DNA of 43,414 bases, from NCBI GenBank assembly GCA_948467605.1, contig CAOKET010000013.1:1-43414 (forward strand), given 5' to 3'. Position numbers and translations under genes: made by a program. The notes under the pieces are model-generated. The model had not been told where the DNA came from, searched no databases, and was given only the letters and a program-made list of their open reading frames with translations. This document shows, one piece after another, positions 1-7,460 of this stretch. The first letter of the stretch is position 1, and every line of letters begins with the position of its first letter. Source of the DNA: an uncultured Mycoplasmatota bacterium (lineage in GTDB: Bacteria; Bacillota_I; Bacilli_A; RF39; UBA660).

Positions 1-5
1 ATTAA

Positions 6-82
6 TGGTCTAGTAAGAGGGATTTGAACCCTCAACCTCTACATCCCAAATGTAGCGCACTGCCAAATTGTGCTATTACTAG
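6..82 (-). tRNA. tRNA-Pro (UGG)
   Basis: The minus strand folds into a complete cloverleaf. The 7-bp acceptor stem pairs CTAGTAA with TTACTAG, the D stem is GCAC/GTGC, the anticodon stem CTACA/TGTAG holds loop TTTGGGA (anticodon TGG), and the T arm is GAGGG-TTCAAAT-CCCTC. A73 is followed by an encoded CCA at 6-8. The C1-G72 pair and A73 are the usual bacterial tRNA-Pro identity elements. It lies on the same strand as the phage late genes, 101 bp beyond the end of the MuF-toxin gene. It could be a phage tRNA or a chromosomal tRNA at the edge of a truncated element; the window edge prevents a decision. Confidence 0.93.
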
Positions 83-102
83 ATAAAAATACACACATAA
101 AT

Positions 103-131
103 TTGACATAATCTCAAAAAAAGTGTATATT
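103..131 (+). promoter_or_regulatory. Sigma-A-type promoter for a very short transcript
   Basis: TTGACA at 103-108, a 17-bp spacer and TATATT at 126-131 form a near-consensus vegetative promoter pointing right. No ORF follows. The only thing downstream is a strong hairpin with a U-tract at 144-187, so the predicted transcript is about 45-50 nt. Confidence 0.6.
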
Positions 132-137
132 ATATAT

Positions 138-187
138 AACGAGTGTGGTCGTGCTGACATTCTAGCGCGGTCACATTCTTTTTTTAT
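138..187 (+). ncRNA. Candidate tiny hairpin RNA / terminator
   Basis: A 12-bp stem pairs 144-155 with 164-175 around an 8-nt loop and is followed by a T-rich run at 176-187. Three pairs are G-U only when the plus strand is transcribed; on the minus strand they become A-C mismatches. The structure therefore belongs to a plus-strand transcript, and the promoter at 103-131 starts just before it. The U-tract overlaps the stop codon of the opposing MuF-toxin gene. It may be a small RNA or a roadblock/terminator for converging transcription. No known RNA family is recognised. Confidence 0.45.
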
Positions 188-1851
188 TTTCTTTTGAATA
201 CAAAAAAATCATTGCCTTTTTTTACAATGATTTCATTAATAAATGTAATATCTGTTCTTTTATATAACTTATCTATTTGTTGCTTACCTTCTTTCATACT
301 CAACTCAGAAGATGATATATCAAAGATAAAATTATTACTTTGTTTATTTTTATTGTATACAGAATGATATAAAGCTTGGTTACTTTTTCCGCTTATTGTC
401 TTTAAATCCCAATTTTCATTTTTATACATATAATCAGGTGTTTTAATTCCACTAGGATTGTTTATTCTAGGAACCATATATAATTCACCACCAAAACTTG
501 ATTCTAACCACTCTGCAATTGTTTTTTCTTTTTCAGAATAATCAAGAACAACATTTTTACCATCAACCTCATATTTAATTCCTTCATGCTCAAAATAATT
601 CATATCTAATACTTTATGGCTATTAGGAGTTGCTTTATCTAGCCATTCTTGAGTAATATCTACATAGTTATCTTGAATTGTATTATTCCTAGTTTTAACT
701 CTCCTATATCCATCCACTCTTAATCTTTCTACTTTAGTAGGTAGTCCACTTACATCAGAAAGTTCTTTGTATTTATCTGTTAACTGTCTTATTTTTGTTT
801 GACAATGATATACTTCATCAGTATCATTAATTGCTTTAGCGCCTATTTGTCTTTCTTTATACTGCCTTATTTTAGTCTCTATTTGTCTTTGTAACTGTGT
901 ACCCTCATAATTAGTATAATGTTCTCCTTCAAATTCAAAACCATCCTTATTAGCTTGTTTATCTCTTTCTAGTTCTTCTTTGGAATATAAAGGTTTAGAT
1001 ATACCTAGAATTATTGAATATGTAAAATGATAACAGTTAAGTTCTCCTACATGTCTATCTAACGAATTATTAACACGTTTAAATTCTTCTTTAGAGAATT
1101 GTTTACCATCTATTGTATCTATATGATCTGGTGCTGCATTCTTATGATGTGATACTTCTATACCATCAGCTCCAAACTCTTTTCCAAATTCTTCTTGTAA
1201 TTCTCTATTTAACCTTCTAACACCATCCATAATATTCATACGAACAGAACTATCCATTCTTCTAGAATAACCAGTTGCATACTCAACTGTTCTCAAACCA
1301 TTAGAGGTTAATTCTCTCATAGTTCGTTTCATTGCCATTTCATATGATTCTCTTCCCTGAGATATACTTAATATAGCTCTGTCAGTTATTTCTTGATATA
1401 TTTCAGATAAAGAGCTAAATTCTTTTATACCCTTTGAGTTGTACAGTGTATAAGCCATAGAATTACTCATGTTCAAATATTCATCTATTGTTGCCTGTGC
1501 TATATTCCTTACATGTTGTTGTAGTTGTTTATTATCTTGAAATGGTATAAACTTGATATTTTTATATTCATAGAATTGTTTAGCATATGTTTGATTTTGT
1601 TTCGCTACATCTTCAAATATATCGTATATATCTGATACATTCTTATCTGTTATTTCTGCTATCTTGCTTACTATATCATCTAAGTCATTACCATACTGGA
1701 TAGACTGAAATACCTCTTGTAATTGACTAGGTGTTAGTTTACCTATTTTAGATATTTGATCGCCTAACTTATTAATCATGAAAAGATTTAATTCTTCTAT
1801 TCTATCAACAAGTCTTTCTGATAATCTCTCTAACGATTCTTCGCTTAACAT
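184..1851 (-). CDS. MuF-type phage minor head protein with C-terminal nuclease toxin domain
   Basis: A 555-residue protein after the portal gene, the usual place for MuF/SPP1 gp7-like head morphogenesis proteins. Residues 1 to about 300 resemble phage minor capsid protein 2, including the 'EVSHHKNAAPDHIDTIDGK' block. From about 425 a different module begins, resembling the CdiA C-terminal tRNA-nuclease (PD-(D/E)xK-like) domains: AEWLE, then 'GIKTPDY' (D473) and 'WDLK' (D482, K484), ending in a basic FKRK tail. MuF proteins with exchangeable toxin C-termini are known from temperate phages of Firmicutes. The ATG overlaps the upstream stop (ATGTTAA) and has a weak ribosome site, so translation is probably coupled. 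No immunity gene is visible downstream; a hairpin and tRNA-Pro follow. Confidence 0.8.
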   Translation of the reverse strand: MLSEESLERLSERLVDRIEELNLFMINKLGDQISKIGKLTPSQLQEVFQSIQYGNDLDDIVSKIAEITDKNVSDIYDIFEDVAKQNQTYAKQFYEYKNIKFIPFQDNKQLQQHVRNIAQATIDEYLNMSNSMAYTLYNSKGIKEFSSLSEIYQEITDRAILSISQGRESYEMAMKRTMRELTSNGLRTVEYATGYSRRMDSSVRMNIMDGVRRLNRELQEEFGKEFGADGIEVSHHKNAAPDHIDTIDGKQFSKEEFKRVNNSLDRHVGELNCYHFTYSIILGISKPLYSKEELERDKQANKDGFEFEGEHYTNYEGTQLQRQIETKIRQYKERQIGAKAINDTDEVYHCQTKIRQLTDKYKELSDVSGLPTKVERLRVDGYRRVKTRNNTIQDNYVDITQEWLDKATPNSHKVLDMNYFEHEGIKYEVDGKNVVLDYSEKEKTIAEWLESSFGGELYMVPRINNPSGIKTPDYMYKNENWDLKTISGKSNQALYHSVYNKNKQSNNFIFDISSSELSMKEGKQQIDKLYKRTDITFINEIIVKKGNDFFVFKRK

Positions 1852-2093
1852 ATATTTTTGCCATCTATCAAAATATTACTTATCCCAACATTTTTTAATT
1901 GTTGTTTCATAAAGAATTCTGCACTTAATAACAATGACTTTTTCATTTGCTTTTTCTTTATTCTTTTACTTTTAGTTTTGTGGTATATTTTATAATACTT
2001 ATCATGTAAAGGGAATATAATTTCTTCTTTTTCCCATACAGCACTGAAGAAATTATTAATTACTCCACCTCTTGCCAATTTTGGTATTTGCAT
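1845..2093 (-). CDS. Small phage protein between portal and MuF gene
   Basis: 82 residues, starting one base after the portal stop codon behind a strong GGAGGT site that overlaps the portal 3' end, and overlapping the MuF gene by 7 bp. The middle is very basic (KTKSKRIKKKQMKK). The N-terminus 'IPKLARGGVIN' followed by 'EEIIFPLHDKYYKI' resembles the ARGG...E..iPL motif seen near the C-termini of many tape-measure proteins. It is probably a small head or connector accessory protein; function unknown. Confidence 0.6.
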   Translation of the reverse strand: MQIPKLARGGVINNFFSAVWEKEEIIFPLHDKYYKIYHKTKSKRIKKKQMKKSLLLSAEFFMKQQLKNVGISNILIDGKNIC

Positions 2094-2094
2094 A

Positions 2095-3396
2095 TCATTT
2101 ACCTCCTATTAAGTCTTTTGTGCTCGGACTTTCTTCTTTTATTTGTTTTAATGCTTCTTCTGATTCTTCTAATGTTTCGTTAGGTTTTAGGAATTGTCTA
2201 TATTCAGATTTTTTAATAACACCATCAGCATACCCGCTTCTTAATTGATTAAATGTTTCTTGGTTAGATTCAATCATTGAATAAGACCAGTCAAATGATA
2301 ATGTATATTTACCCTGTGGACTTAAGTTATAATAATTAGCTAATATGTCACATGCATATATAAAGTCTGATATTCCATCTTCCAAACTACTACGAATATC
2401 ATCTACTATTGAGAATGTATCTTCTATTGCCCTTCTAGCTTCATCAGAATTTTGATAAGTTGATAGTGGATCTGTTAATATTCCTCTACTAGTCCCTACC
2501 ATTTTTTCTAATATTGCGCATTGTTGCATTAATTTATTAAATAATGGTGTATCTCTAAATGCAGGATCAAATATCTCCCAAAATCCATCTTCTCCAGAAT
2601 TTATTTTTTTATATAAACCATTAGTTGTTAATGCATTATCACCTTTAAACATAGTGACATCTGCACCAACAAACACTTCTTTTAAGTCAAACTCTCTTTC
2701 TATTTGGTTAAGCGTTTTTCTTATCTTGTTCATTTGTTTTTTGCAACCATATGTTATTGGTACACCATAGTTGTCATTTTCTTTTCTATTATCTACTGGA
2801 CATTTAATAAACATAAATGGCATTTTAGATACATTTGTTATTGATATATCTTGTATATTAGCCCATTCTGATACTTCTTCCATAGAAATAGGAGTTGTTT
2901 CTACTGTTGCTCTATACTTTATATATAAGTTATTATTTTCTAATGTATAATCTGCCCATCTATAATAGTTTTTTTGATTTCTTACTATATGTTCAGCTAA
3001 TATAGTACAGTCTATTATATCTTCGCCTATTTGCTTATTAATAACTAATCTATTTTGAGATACTATATTAAAATAAATCTTTGATCTAGTAACATATGGT
3101 ACAACTAATACACCACCAGTTCCCAAATCTCTAGCTATTATTTTCTTTAGTTTCTTTTTTAATCGCTTTATAACATCTTGATGCAATACAGCTCTTTTAT
3201 CATTGCCTGTTGCATCTATATTGCTATCATTCATAACATAATTAGCTAGTTTATTAGCAAATATAGCAGTAAAATTAATATCTGTTATATCTTCATATTC
3301 ATTAGTGTATACCTCATTATCATGTAACCTATTATCATCACTCACTTGTTTCTTACCAAATAAAGCTAATATTTTATCCCACATTGTTCTTATCAT
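2095..3396 (-). CDS. Phage portal protein (SPP1 gp6-like)
   Basis: About 433 residues, forming the dodecameric channel through which DNA enters the capsid. It follows the large terminase and precedes MuF, the canonical order. Family features include an N-terminal 'WDKILALFGKK', a basic stretch near residue 75 (KRLKKKLKKI), a central 'GVPITYGCKKQMNKI' and a long C-terminal helical region 'SRGILTDPLSTYQNSDEARRA'. The ATG at 3396 is preferred because a GGAAGGGAG ribosome site precedes it; an upstream ATG (3420) lies inside the terminase gene. Confidence 0.85.
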   Translation of the reverse strand: MIRTMWDKILALFGKKQVSDDNRLHDNEVYTNEYEDITDINFTAIFANKLANYVMNDSNIDATGNDKRAVLHQDVIKRLKKKLKKIIARDLGTGGVLVVPYVTRSKIYFNIVSQNRLVINKQIGEDIIDCTILAEHIVRNQKNYYRWADYTLENNNLYIKYRATVETTPISMEEVSEWANIQDISITNVSKMPFMFIKCPVDNRKENDNYGVPITYGCKKQMNKIRKTLNQIEREFDLKEVFVGADVTMFKGDNALTTNGLYKKINSGEDGFWEIFDPAFRDTPLFNKLMQQCAILEKMVGTSRGILTDPLSTYQNSDEARRAIEDTFSIVDDIRSSLEDGISDFIYACDILANYYNLSPQGKYTLSFDWSYSMIESNQETFNQLRSGYADGVIKKSEYRQFLKPNETLEESEEALKQIKEESPSTKDLIGGK

Positions 3397-3398
3397 GA

Positions 3399-5033
3399 TT
3401 ATTCTCCCTTCCTTCTCCATATAGAATTGGTTGCATATCTAACACTGTCAATACAGTGATTATCTTTATCAACATATCCGCTTATGTAATTACCATCTTT
3501 ATCAGTTGGATGTTCATAAGTGGTAAACTCCTCTGCAGTTCTTGGACATCTTTTTGGATCTATTACTATTTTTACTAGTCTTGCTAACCACTTCATTGAA
3601 TAGTCCACAGTATCAGGCCCTTTCTTCGCTCCACGCATTAAAGAACCATAACTTTGAAAATCTGCTATGTCCTTAGGTGCTGCACTATCTCCAGTTATCA
3701 AATCATCATTTTTTACGTTTTTATCTTCTTGTAAGTGTTTCCAAACATCAGCATTACTCATCTTATTAACTACAAATTCATCAAATATATATAATGTTAA
3801 CTTATTTGGTTGATAACACATATTTGTCCATACTAAAGGATCTGGATACCATCCAAAATCCATTCCTTGATACAAATAATCAAAGTTTTCTATTTCGGTA
3901 TCAGTTATTTCTCTTAACTCTATATTTTCAAATACGTTTCCACCATCACCAGTTTCATCACCTAAATACTCATTTGCATATATTTTTGGATTATTTTCCT
4001 CAATAAATTTTGCCTCATCTATAAAAGGTTGACCTAGCCACTCTACTGGTACATCTAAATATGTACTTGTATGTATGCATCTATTTGGTTTAGGTATTCT
4101 ACTTTCTTTATTAACAAAGTGATTTTTTGATTTTGGTGTATTATATATTCTAAATATTATGAAATCATTACCACCACGAACGATAGATTGATCTATTTTA
4201 CGTACTTCATTCATACCATCCATTTGGTCAAATTCTTCATATATTATTAAACCTATGTATTTATCCTTAGGTGGTTTTATAGACTTAATCTTACCAGGAT
4301 CATCTGCACCTCTAAAATATATTATTTGACCTGTGTCCTTATTTTTTATTTCTAAAGGACTTTTTGTACTATCCCAATGCTCTTTTACATTAGGATAACT
4401 CTCCGATAATTTATCTATTGCCCATAGCATTTGACTATATATACTATCCTTTAATGTATTTCCAACCTTACGAATACAAATGGCACACATATCAGGATTA
4501 TTTTCTAGTATTTCAATTCCCTTTTCACTTACAAATGATGATTTTATACTAGCTCTTCCACCTCTTAGCCAATACTCTAGATATCTTCTTTCATCTATCC
4601 ATCTGTTTAAATCAACAAAGGCCTTTCCTATATCTTTTGAGGGTATAAAAATAGGAGACTTTTCTGTCCCCTTATCAATATTTTGCATTTCTAAAAATTT
4701 AAGTTCTTTATCTACTAATGTCCCATATGCAGTTGATAAATCTCTTACATTTGTGGATTGATCTATCTTTTCTACTTTATCATCTATTGCATCAACTATT
4801 TTAGATATTACATTTAATCTTTTAGTACTTGTTTTAGAAATCATATCTAGCATAGTTTTAGTATTCTCTGCTTTTTTTTGCTCACACTTTTTAACGCTTT
4901 CAGTATCCTTTAGTACCCACTTTTTTACCGTTGTTGCTGATATATTGTATTTCTTTGCTACTTTATTGTAACTTTGTAAGTCTACATATTCAGCTATTAT
5001 TTGTTTTCTTTCTTTATCTGTTAGTTGAGACAT
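3399..5033 (-). CDS. Phage terminase large subunit with N-terminal TerS-like HTH
   Basis: 544 residues, the ATP-driven packaging motor. Residues 18-42 form a helix-turn-helix (SYNKVAKKYNISATTVKKWV) followed by a coiled segment to about 120, resembling a small-terminase DNA-binding region. No separate terS gene is seen upstream, so the two functions appear fused. The ATPase carries a Walker A-like GGRASIKSS (158-166) and Walker B LIIYEEFD (262-269). The C-terminal nuclease has 'DFGWYPDP', 'TGDSAAP' and 'DNHCIDSVRYA'. The ATG at 5033 overlaps the upstream gene by 13 bp; a TTG at 5042 is an alternative. The fold is of the Terminase_3 kind. Confidence 0.9.
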   Translation of the reverse strand: MSQLTDKERKQIIAEYVDLQSYNKVAKKYNISATTVKKWVLKDTESVKKCEQKKAENTKTMLDMISKTSTKRLNVISKIVDAIDDKVEKIDQSTNVRDLSTAYGTLVDKELKFLEMQNIDKGTEKSPIFIPSKDIGKAFVDLNRWIDERRYLEYWLRGGRASIKSSFVSEKGIEILENNPDMCAICIRKVGNTLKDSIYSQMLWAIDKLSESYPNVKEHWDSTKSPLEIKNKDTGQIIYFRGADDPGKIKSIKPPKDKYIGLIIYEEFDQMDGMNEVRKIDQSIVRGGNDFIIFRIYNTPKSKNHFVNKESRIPKPNRCIHTSTYLDVPVEWLGQPFIDEAKFIEENNPKIYANEYLGDETGDGGNVFENIELREITDTEIENFDYLYQGMDFGWYPDPLVWTNMCYQPNKLTLYIFDEFVVNKMSNADVWKHLQEDKNVKNDDLITGDSAAPKDIADFQSYGSLMRGAKKGPDTVDYSMKWLARLVKIVIDPKRCPRTAEEFTTYEHPTDKDGNYISGYVDKDNHCIDSVRYATNSIWRRKGE

Positions 5034-5227
5034 AACAACCAACTCACTAACTCTCTTTTATTATTAAATCTTTTAGATGTATTTAATTTTGTATCTTTTA
5101 ATTTATAATTGAAGTTATATGTTTTTCCGATTTTTCCATTCTTTATGTTTTGTATTTCTATTAGAGACATATCATACTTATTGCTTAATATAAGTAATTG
5201 TGTTCTTATCATTTTGTTTAAATTCAT
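5021..5227 (-). CDS. Small phage protein upstream of terminase
   Basis: 68 residues from ATG 5227, which has a GAGGGG site 7 bases upstream; an ATG at 5233 is too close to that site. It overlaps the terminase start at its 3' end and the Cys-rich ORF at its 5' end. Its position suits a terS gene, but the protein is small and basic with no clear helix-turn-helix. Unknown function. Confidence 0.55.
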   Translation of the reverse strand: MNLNKMIRTQLLILSNKYDMSLIEIQNIKNGKIGKTYNFNYKLKDTKLNTSKRFNNKRELVSWLLCLN

Positions 5228-5339
5228 GTACATGCCCCTCTTTCATCTTTAAATATTTTTCTTCATCTTTTAAACATTTCTTGTTTCTAGGGCAAAACTT
5301 ACAGTTACAATATTTAAAACATAATATTATATCTTTCAT
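5178..5339 (-). CDS. Small cysteine-rich phage protein
   Basis: 53 residues beginning MKDIILCF, with five cysteines within residues 7-22 (CFKYCNCKFCPRNKKC), suggesting a zinc knuckle. It begins 4 bp after the 27-residue membrane peptide and overlaps the next gene by 50 bp in another frame. The ribosome site (AGGATAGGG) is moderate. Comparable Cys-rich mini-proteins are common ahead of phage terminases. Function unknown. Confidence 0.5.
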   Translation of the reverse strand: MKDIILCFKYCNCKFCPRNKKCLKDEEKYLKMKEGHVHEFKQNDKNTITYIKQ

Positions 5340-5342
5340 ACC

Positions 5343-5426
5343 CTATCCTAAAAATACATATATTAATACTAATATAATTATTAATACATAACATATAAAC
5401 GTTTTTAAATCTATATCTTTCTTCAT
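5343..5426 (-). CDS. 27-residue single-pass membrane peptide
   Basis: ATG 5426 follows GAGGTAATGCT. The peptide is almost all one hydrophobic helix (TFICYVLIIILVLIYVFLG) after a short charged N-terminus (MKKDIDLK). It is the first frame of the late operon after the hairpin at 5450-5485. Function unknown. Confidence 0.5.
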   Translation of the reverse strand: MKKDIDLKTFICYVLIIILVLIYVFLG

Positions 5427-5449
5427 AGCATTACCTCAATGTTTATTAC

Positions 5450-5485
5450 ATAAAAATAAGAACTAATTAATTAAACTAGTTCTTA
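5450..5485 (-). terminator. Hairpin terminator before the late operon
   Basis: Minus-strand stem TAAGAACTA / TAGTTCTTA (5477-5485 with 5457-5465), 11-nt loop, then TTTTTA. It lies between the late-regulator gene with its putative late promoter and the first late gene, so late transcription must read through it or be antiterminated. Confidence 0.6.
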
Positions 5486-5496
5486 AAAGTTAATAT

Positions 5497-5570
5497 ATAA
5501 TATGGAGTTGTTATTTTTGTGTTTTACCACAATACCATAATAACATATTAAATGTCCCATGATGTCCCAA
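5497..5570 (-). promoter_or_regulatory. Putative late promoter with tandem GGGACAT sites
   Basis: Downstream of the late-regulator stop the minus strand carries two TGGGACAT copies (5552-5559 and 5562-5569) exactly 10 bp apart, then two TGGT units (5534-5537 and 5526-5529). A TATTAT -10-like box lies at 5497-5502 with no good -35. This is the arrangement expected of an activator-dependent promoter, with the neighbouring ArpU-like protein as the obvious candidate activator. Confidence 0.4.
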
Positions 5571-5572
5571 CT

Positions 5573-5986
5573 TTAATTTTTTTCTATTTCTTTTTCTATT
5601 TCCTCTACTATTCTCATTACCGTATTTTTTGAAGCAGGTACTAATCTAGATATTTGTCTATATGATTTTTTCCCAAACCACCTTAATATAAATATCTTAA
5701 ATTTAAACTTATCTGTTGCTTGTTCTTCCATCTCTAATAGTTTATTATGTATTTCTTCTCGTATCTCTTTCTTTTTTTCTATTATGGTTTCTATTTCTTC
5801 TAGTGTTCCCATTTTTTCTAACATTTTATCCTCACTAATTTTACTAGAAGTTTTTTCCTTTGAATAATCTGAACTTGATGGTAATAAACTCATTCTTATT
5901 TCTATCTCTTTATTGTATAAATCGTTAATATCTTTATTTATTAACTCTAGTTTATTTTGCATTTCTATATAATTTTTATAGTCCAT
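5573..5986 (-). CDS. ArpU/sigma-r4-like late transcription regulator
   Basis: 137 residues. A long coiled N-terminal half (to about 95) is followed by a C-terminal helix-turn-helix 'YRQISRLVPASKNTVMRIVEEIEKEIEKN', the sigma-70 region-4-like layout of ArpU/RinA-type regulators. It is the last early gene before the terminase block, the usual location for late-operon regulators. The ATG has a GAAGGTGAG site. Tandem GGGACAT repeats directly after its stop may be its target. Confidence 0.65.
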   Translation of the reverse strand: MDYKNYIEMQNKLELINKDINDLYNKEIEIRMSLLPSSSDYSKEKTSSKISEDKMLEKMGTLEEIETIIEKKKEIREEIHNKLLEMEEQATDKFKFKIFILRWFGKKSYRQISRLVPASKNTVMRIVEEIEKEIEKN

Positions 5987-6241
5987 CTACTCACCTTCTT
6001 TTAGATATTGATCTAATTCTCTAATCTTGTTTTCTATTTCTTCACATATTTTTATTACTTTTTCTTCTTTATCATCATTTTGTAGATTAGTTTGTAATCC
6101 AAAACAGATTAAATTATTTTCATTATCTCTTTGTAATATAATATCTAAATTATATCTGTTTTCGATAAAACATGTACTTCCCCATAACCTTATAGTGTAG
6201 TCTATTATATCTAATTTTTTATTTCTTAATAATTTATTCAT
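5987..6241 (-). CDS. Hypothetical small phage protein
   Basis: 84 residues, adjoining the late regulator. Its ATG overlaps the stop of a 15-residue upstream frame (ATGAATAA). The N-terminal half is beta-rich with many aromatics; the C-terminal half is a charged helix (EEKVIKICEEIENKIRELDQYLKEGE). With the preceding mini-ORF it looks like the remainder of one larger early protein. Confidence 0.6.
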   Translation of the reverse strand: MNKLLRNKKLDIIDYTIRLWGSTCFIENRYNLDIILQRDNENNLICFGLQTNLQNDDKEEKVIKICEEIENKIRELDQYLKEGE

Positions 6242-6281
6242 TATTCCATCCTAATTCTTCAAACATCTCTTTAGCACTCAT
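6234..6281 (-). CDS. 15-residue ORF MSAKEMFEELGWNNE
   Basis: The ATG follows GAGGTGTG. The peptide MSAKEMFEELGW matches, from memory, the N-termini of larger phage early proteins ('MxAKEMFEELGY...'). It stops where the 84-residue gene begins in another frame. Either a broken N-terminus or a real leader peptide. Confidence 0.4.
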   Translation of the reverse strand: MSAKEMFEELGWNNE

Positions 6282-6660
6282 CTTTATCACACCTCTTTAA
6301 TAAATAATTTACTGCCTTTGCAATTTCATTTTGTTGTTCTGCTATAATTTTGTCGTGTTTGCTTAAAGTACATTTTGTACCATATTCATTTAATAAATAG
6401 TAAGTATTATATCCATCAAATTTTATATCTAATAATTCTATTCCTTTTGGAGCATCTTCTATGATCTCTATTTCATCATTTAATACTTCTGTAAATGATC
6501 TACCTAAATCACATATTTGAACACTTGCTAAATATGTTTCAAAGTCTATGCTAGCTTCATTTAGATAAATATTCATTCCTTCTGGTTGTTTCCAAATATA
6601 GTTTTTATATTTAAACTCTTTTGGCTTATTATTCATTTCTAAAAAATCAGTTATTTTCAT
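6271..6660 (-). CDS. Hypothetical phage protein (129 aa)
   Basis: A soluble acidic protein starting MKITDFLEM behind GGAAGTGA. The C-terminus is helical and ends in a Cys/Asp-rich tail (RCDKDEC). It overlaps the 15-residue ORF by 11 bp. A divergent promoter for the lone plus-strand gene lies just upstream. No recognised family. Confidence 0.6.
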   Translation of the reverse strand: MKITDFLEMNNKPKEFKYKNYIWKQPEGMNIYLNEASIDFETYLASVQICDLGRSFTEVLNDEIEIIEDAPKGIELLDIKFDGYNTYYLLNEYGTKCTLSKHDKIIAEQQNEIAKAVNYLLKRCDKDEC

Positions 6661-6682
6661 CTAATCACTTCCTTTATTTTAC

Positions 6683-6711
6683 TTGACTCAAAGTTTTCTA
6701 AAATATATAAT
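6683..6711 (+). promoter_or_regulatory. Consensus promoter for the lone plus-strand gene
   Basis: TTGACT (6683-6688), a 17-bp spacer and a perfect TATAAT (6706-6711). The ATG at 6739 follows with a GAGAGG ribosome site. It drives a single gene against the direction of the surrounding early operon. Confidence 0.75.
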
Positions 6712-6738
6712 ATATCTCATTGAATGAGAGGTTTTTTT

Positions 6739-7173
6739 ATGACTACAAAATTTAATCACGATATTGCCATTGTGTGGAATGGCATAGAATGTAAAAAATG
6801 GGCTTTAAAAATTGATAACTATTATTATTATTTAGAACATACTACTCCAGAAGAATTAATAAATATGTTTAATGAAATAATTATTACACATAAATCAATT
6901 ATTTATAATGACATATCTATTGAAAAACTTTCATCCACAAAACTTGATAAAATTTACAATAATTTCAGAAACGTTTCTTATAATTGTTTATTCTGTAATC
7001 AAATTAGACCTCTTTATAAAGTTACGACTTATAATAAGACTAAACCATCTAACGACTTTTTTATATGTAGACAACATTTAAAAGAATTAACTACATACTT
7101 AGAAGATATGATTAATACAGGCACATGTAGAATGACATCTTTTAATAAATTTACTACAACTATTGAAAAATAA
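6739..7173 (+). CDS. Lone plus-strand 'moron' gene, possible zinc-binding protein
   Basis: 144 residues from ATG 6739; an in-frame ATG at 6724 is upstream of the ribosome site GAGAGG and is disfavoured. The C-terminal half has a possible zinc site: CxxC at C83/C86 and CxxH at C110/H113. The N-terminal half is aromatic-rich (KIDNYYYYLEH). It is the only plus-strand gene between the terminase and the immunity region, with a consensus promoter of its own. It runs head-on into the next minus gene with 2 bp between stop codons. Such autonomous reversed genes in prophages are often expressed in the lysogen (superinfection exclusion, anti-defence or host-fitness roles). The actual function is unknown. 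Confidence 0.7.
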   Translation: MTTKFNHDIAIVWNGIECKKWALKIDNYYYYLEHTTPEELINMFNEIIITHKSIIYNDISIEKLSSTKLDKIYNNFRNVSYNCLFCNQIRPLYKVTTYNKTKPSNDFFICRQHLKELTTYLEDMINTGTCRMTSFNKFTTTIEK

Positions 7174-7175
7174 TT

Positions 7176-7445
7176 TTAGTTATCTACTTTCTCTACTAAA
7201 TCTGCTTTTATTATGTCTTCAATATATTCTTCATCGATATTTTTAAACATATCATCTTGTTGTTCAGTTATTATTCTTGTTCGTACCTCAATTTCAATAC
7301 TTGTCCATTGTGCAACATGCTTATAATAAATATATTCTCCTTCACAACTATCTAATGATGTTGGTCTATTCCACCAATCTTCTTGTAATTCATACCCAAA
7401 CTTTTCTAATTCTTTTAAATCTACATTATCTTTTATTTTTAACAC
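7176..7445 (-). CDS. Hypothetical phage protein (89 aa)
   Basis: Starts with GTG after AAAGGAG. It contains 'LQEDWWNRPTSLDSCEGEYIYYK' and an acidic C-terminus. This looks like a conserved early phage protein but no function is known. It ends 2 bp from the convergent plus-strand gene. Confidence 0.6.
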   Translation of the reverse strand: MLKIKDNVDLKELEKFGYELQEDWWNRPTSLDSCEGEYIYYKHVAQWTSIEIEVRTRIITEQQDDMFKNIDEEYIEDIIKADLVEKVDN

Positions 7446-7460
7446 TTATAACACTCTCCT

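Noticed and set aside
6..82. tRNA-Pro as the prophage attachment site
   Set aside because: The integrase is a large serine recombinase, which rarely uses tRNA genes, and no duplicate of the tRNA 3' end was seen near int.
3794..4761. Plus-strand open frames within the terminase gene
   Set aside because: Antisense shadows of a well-supported TerL with no ribosome site or family resemblance.
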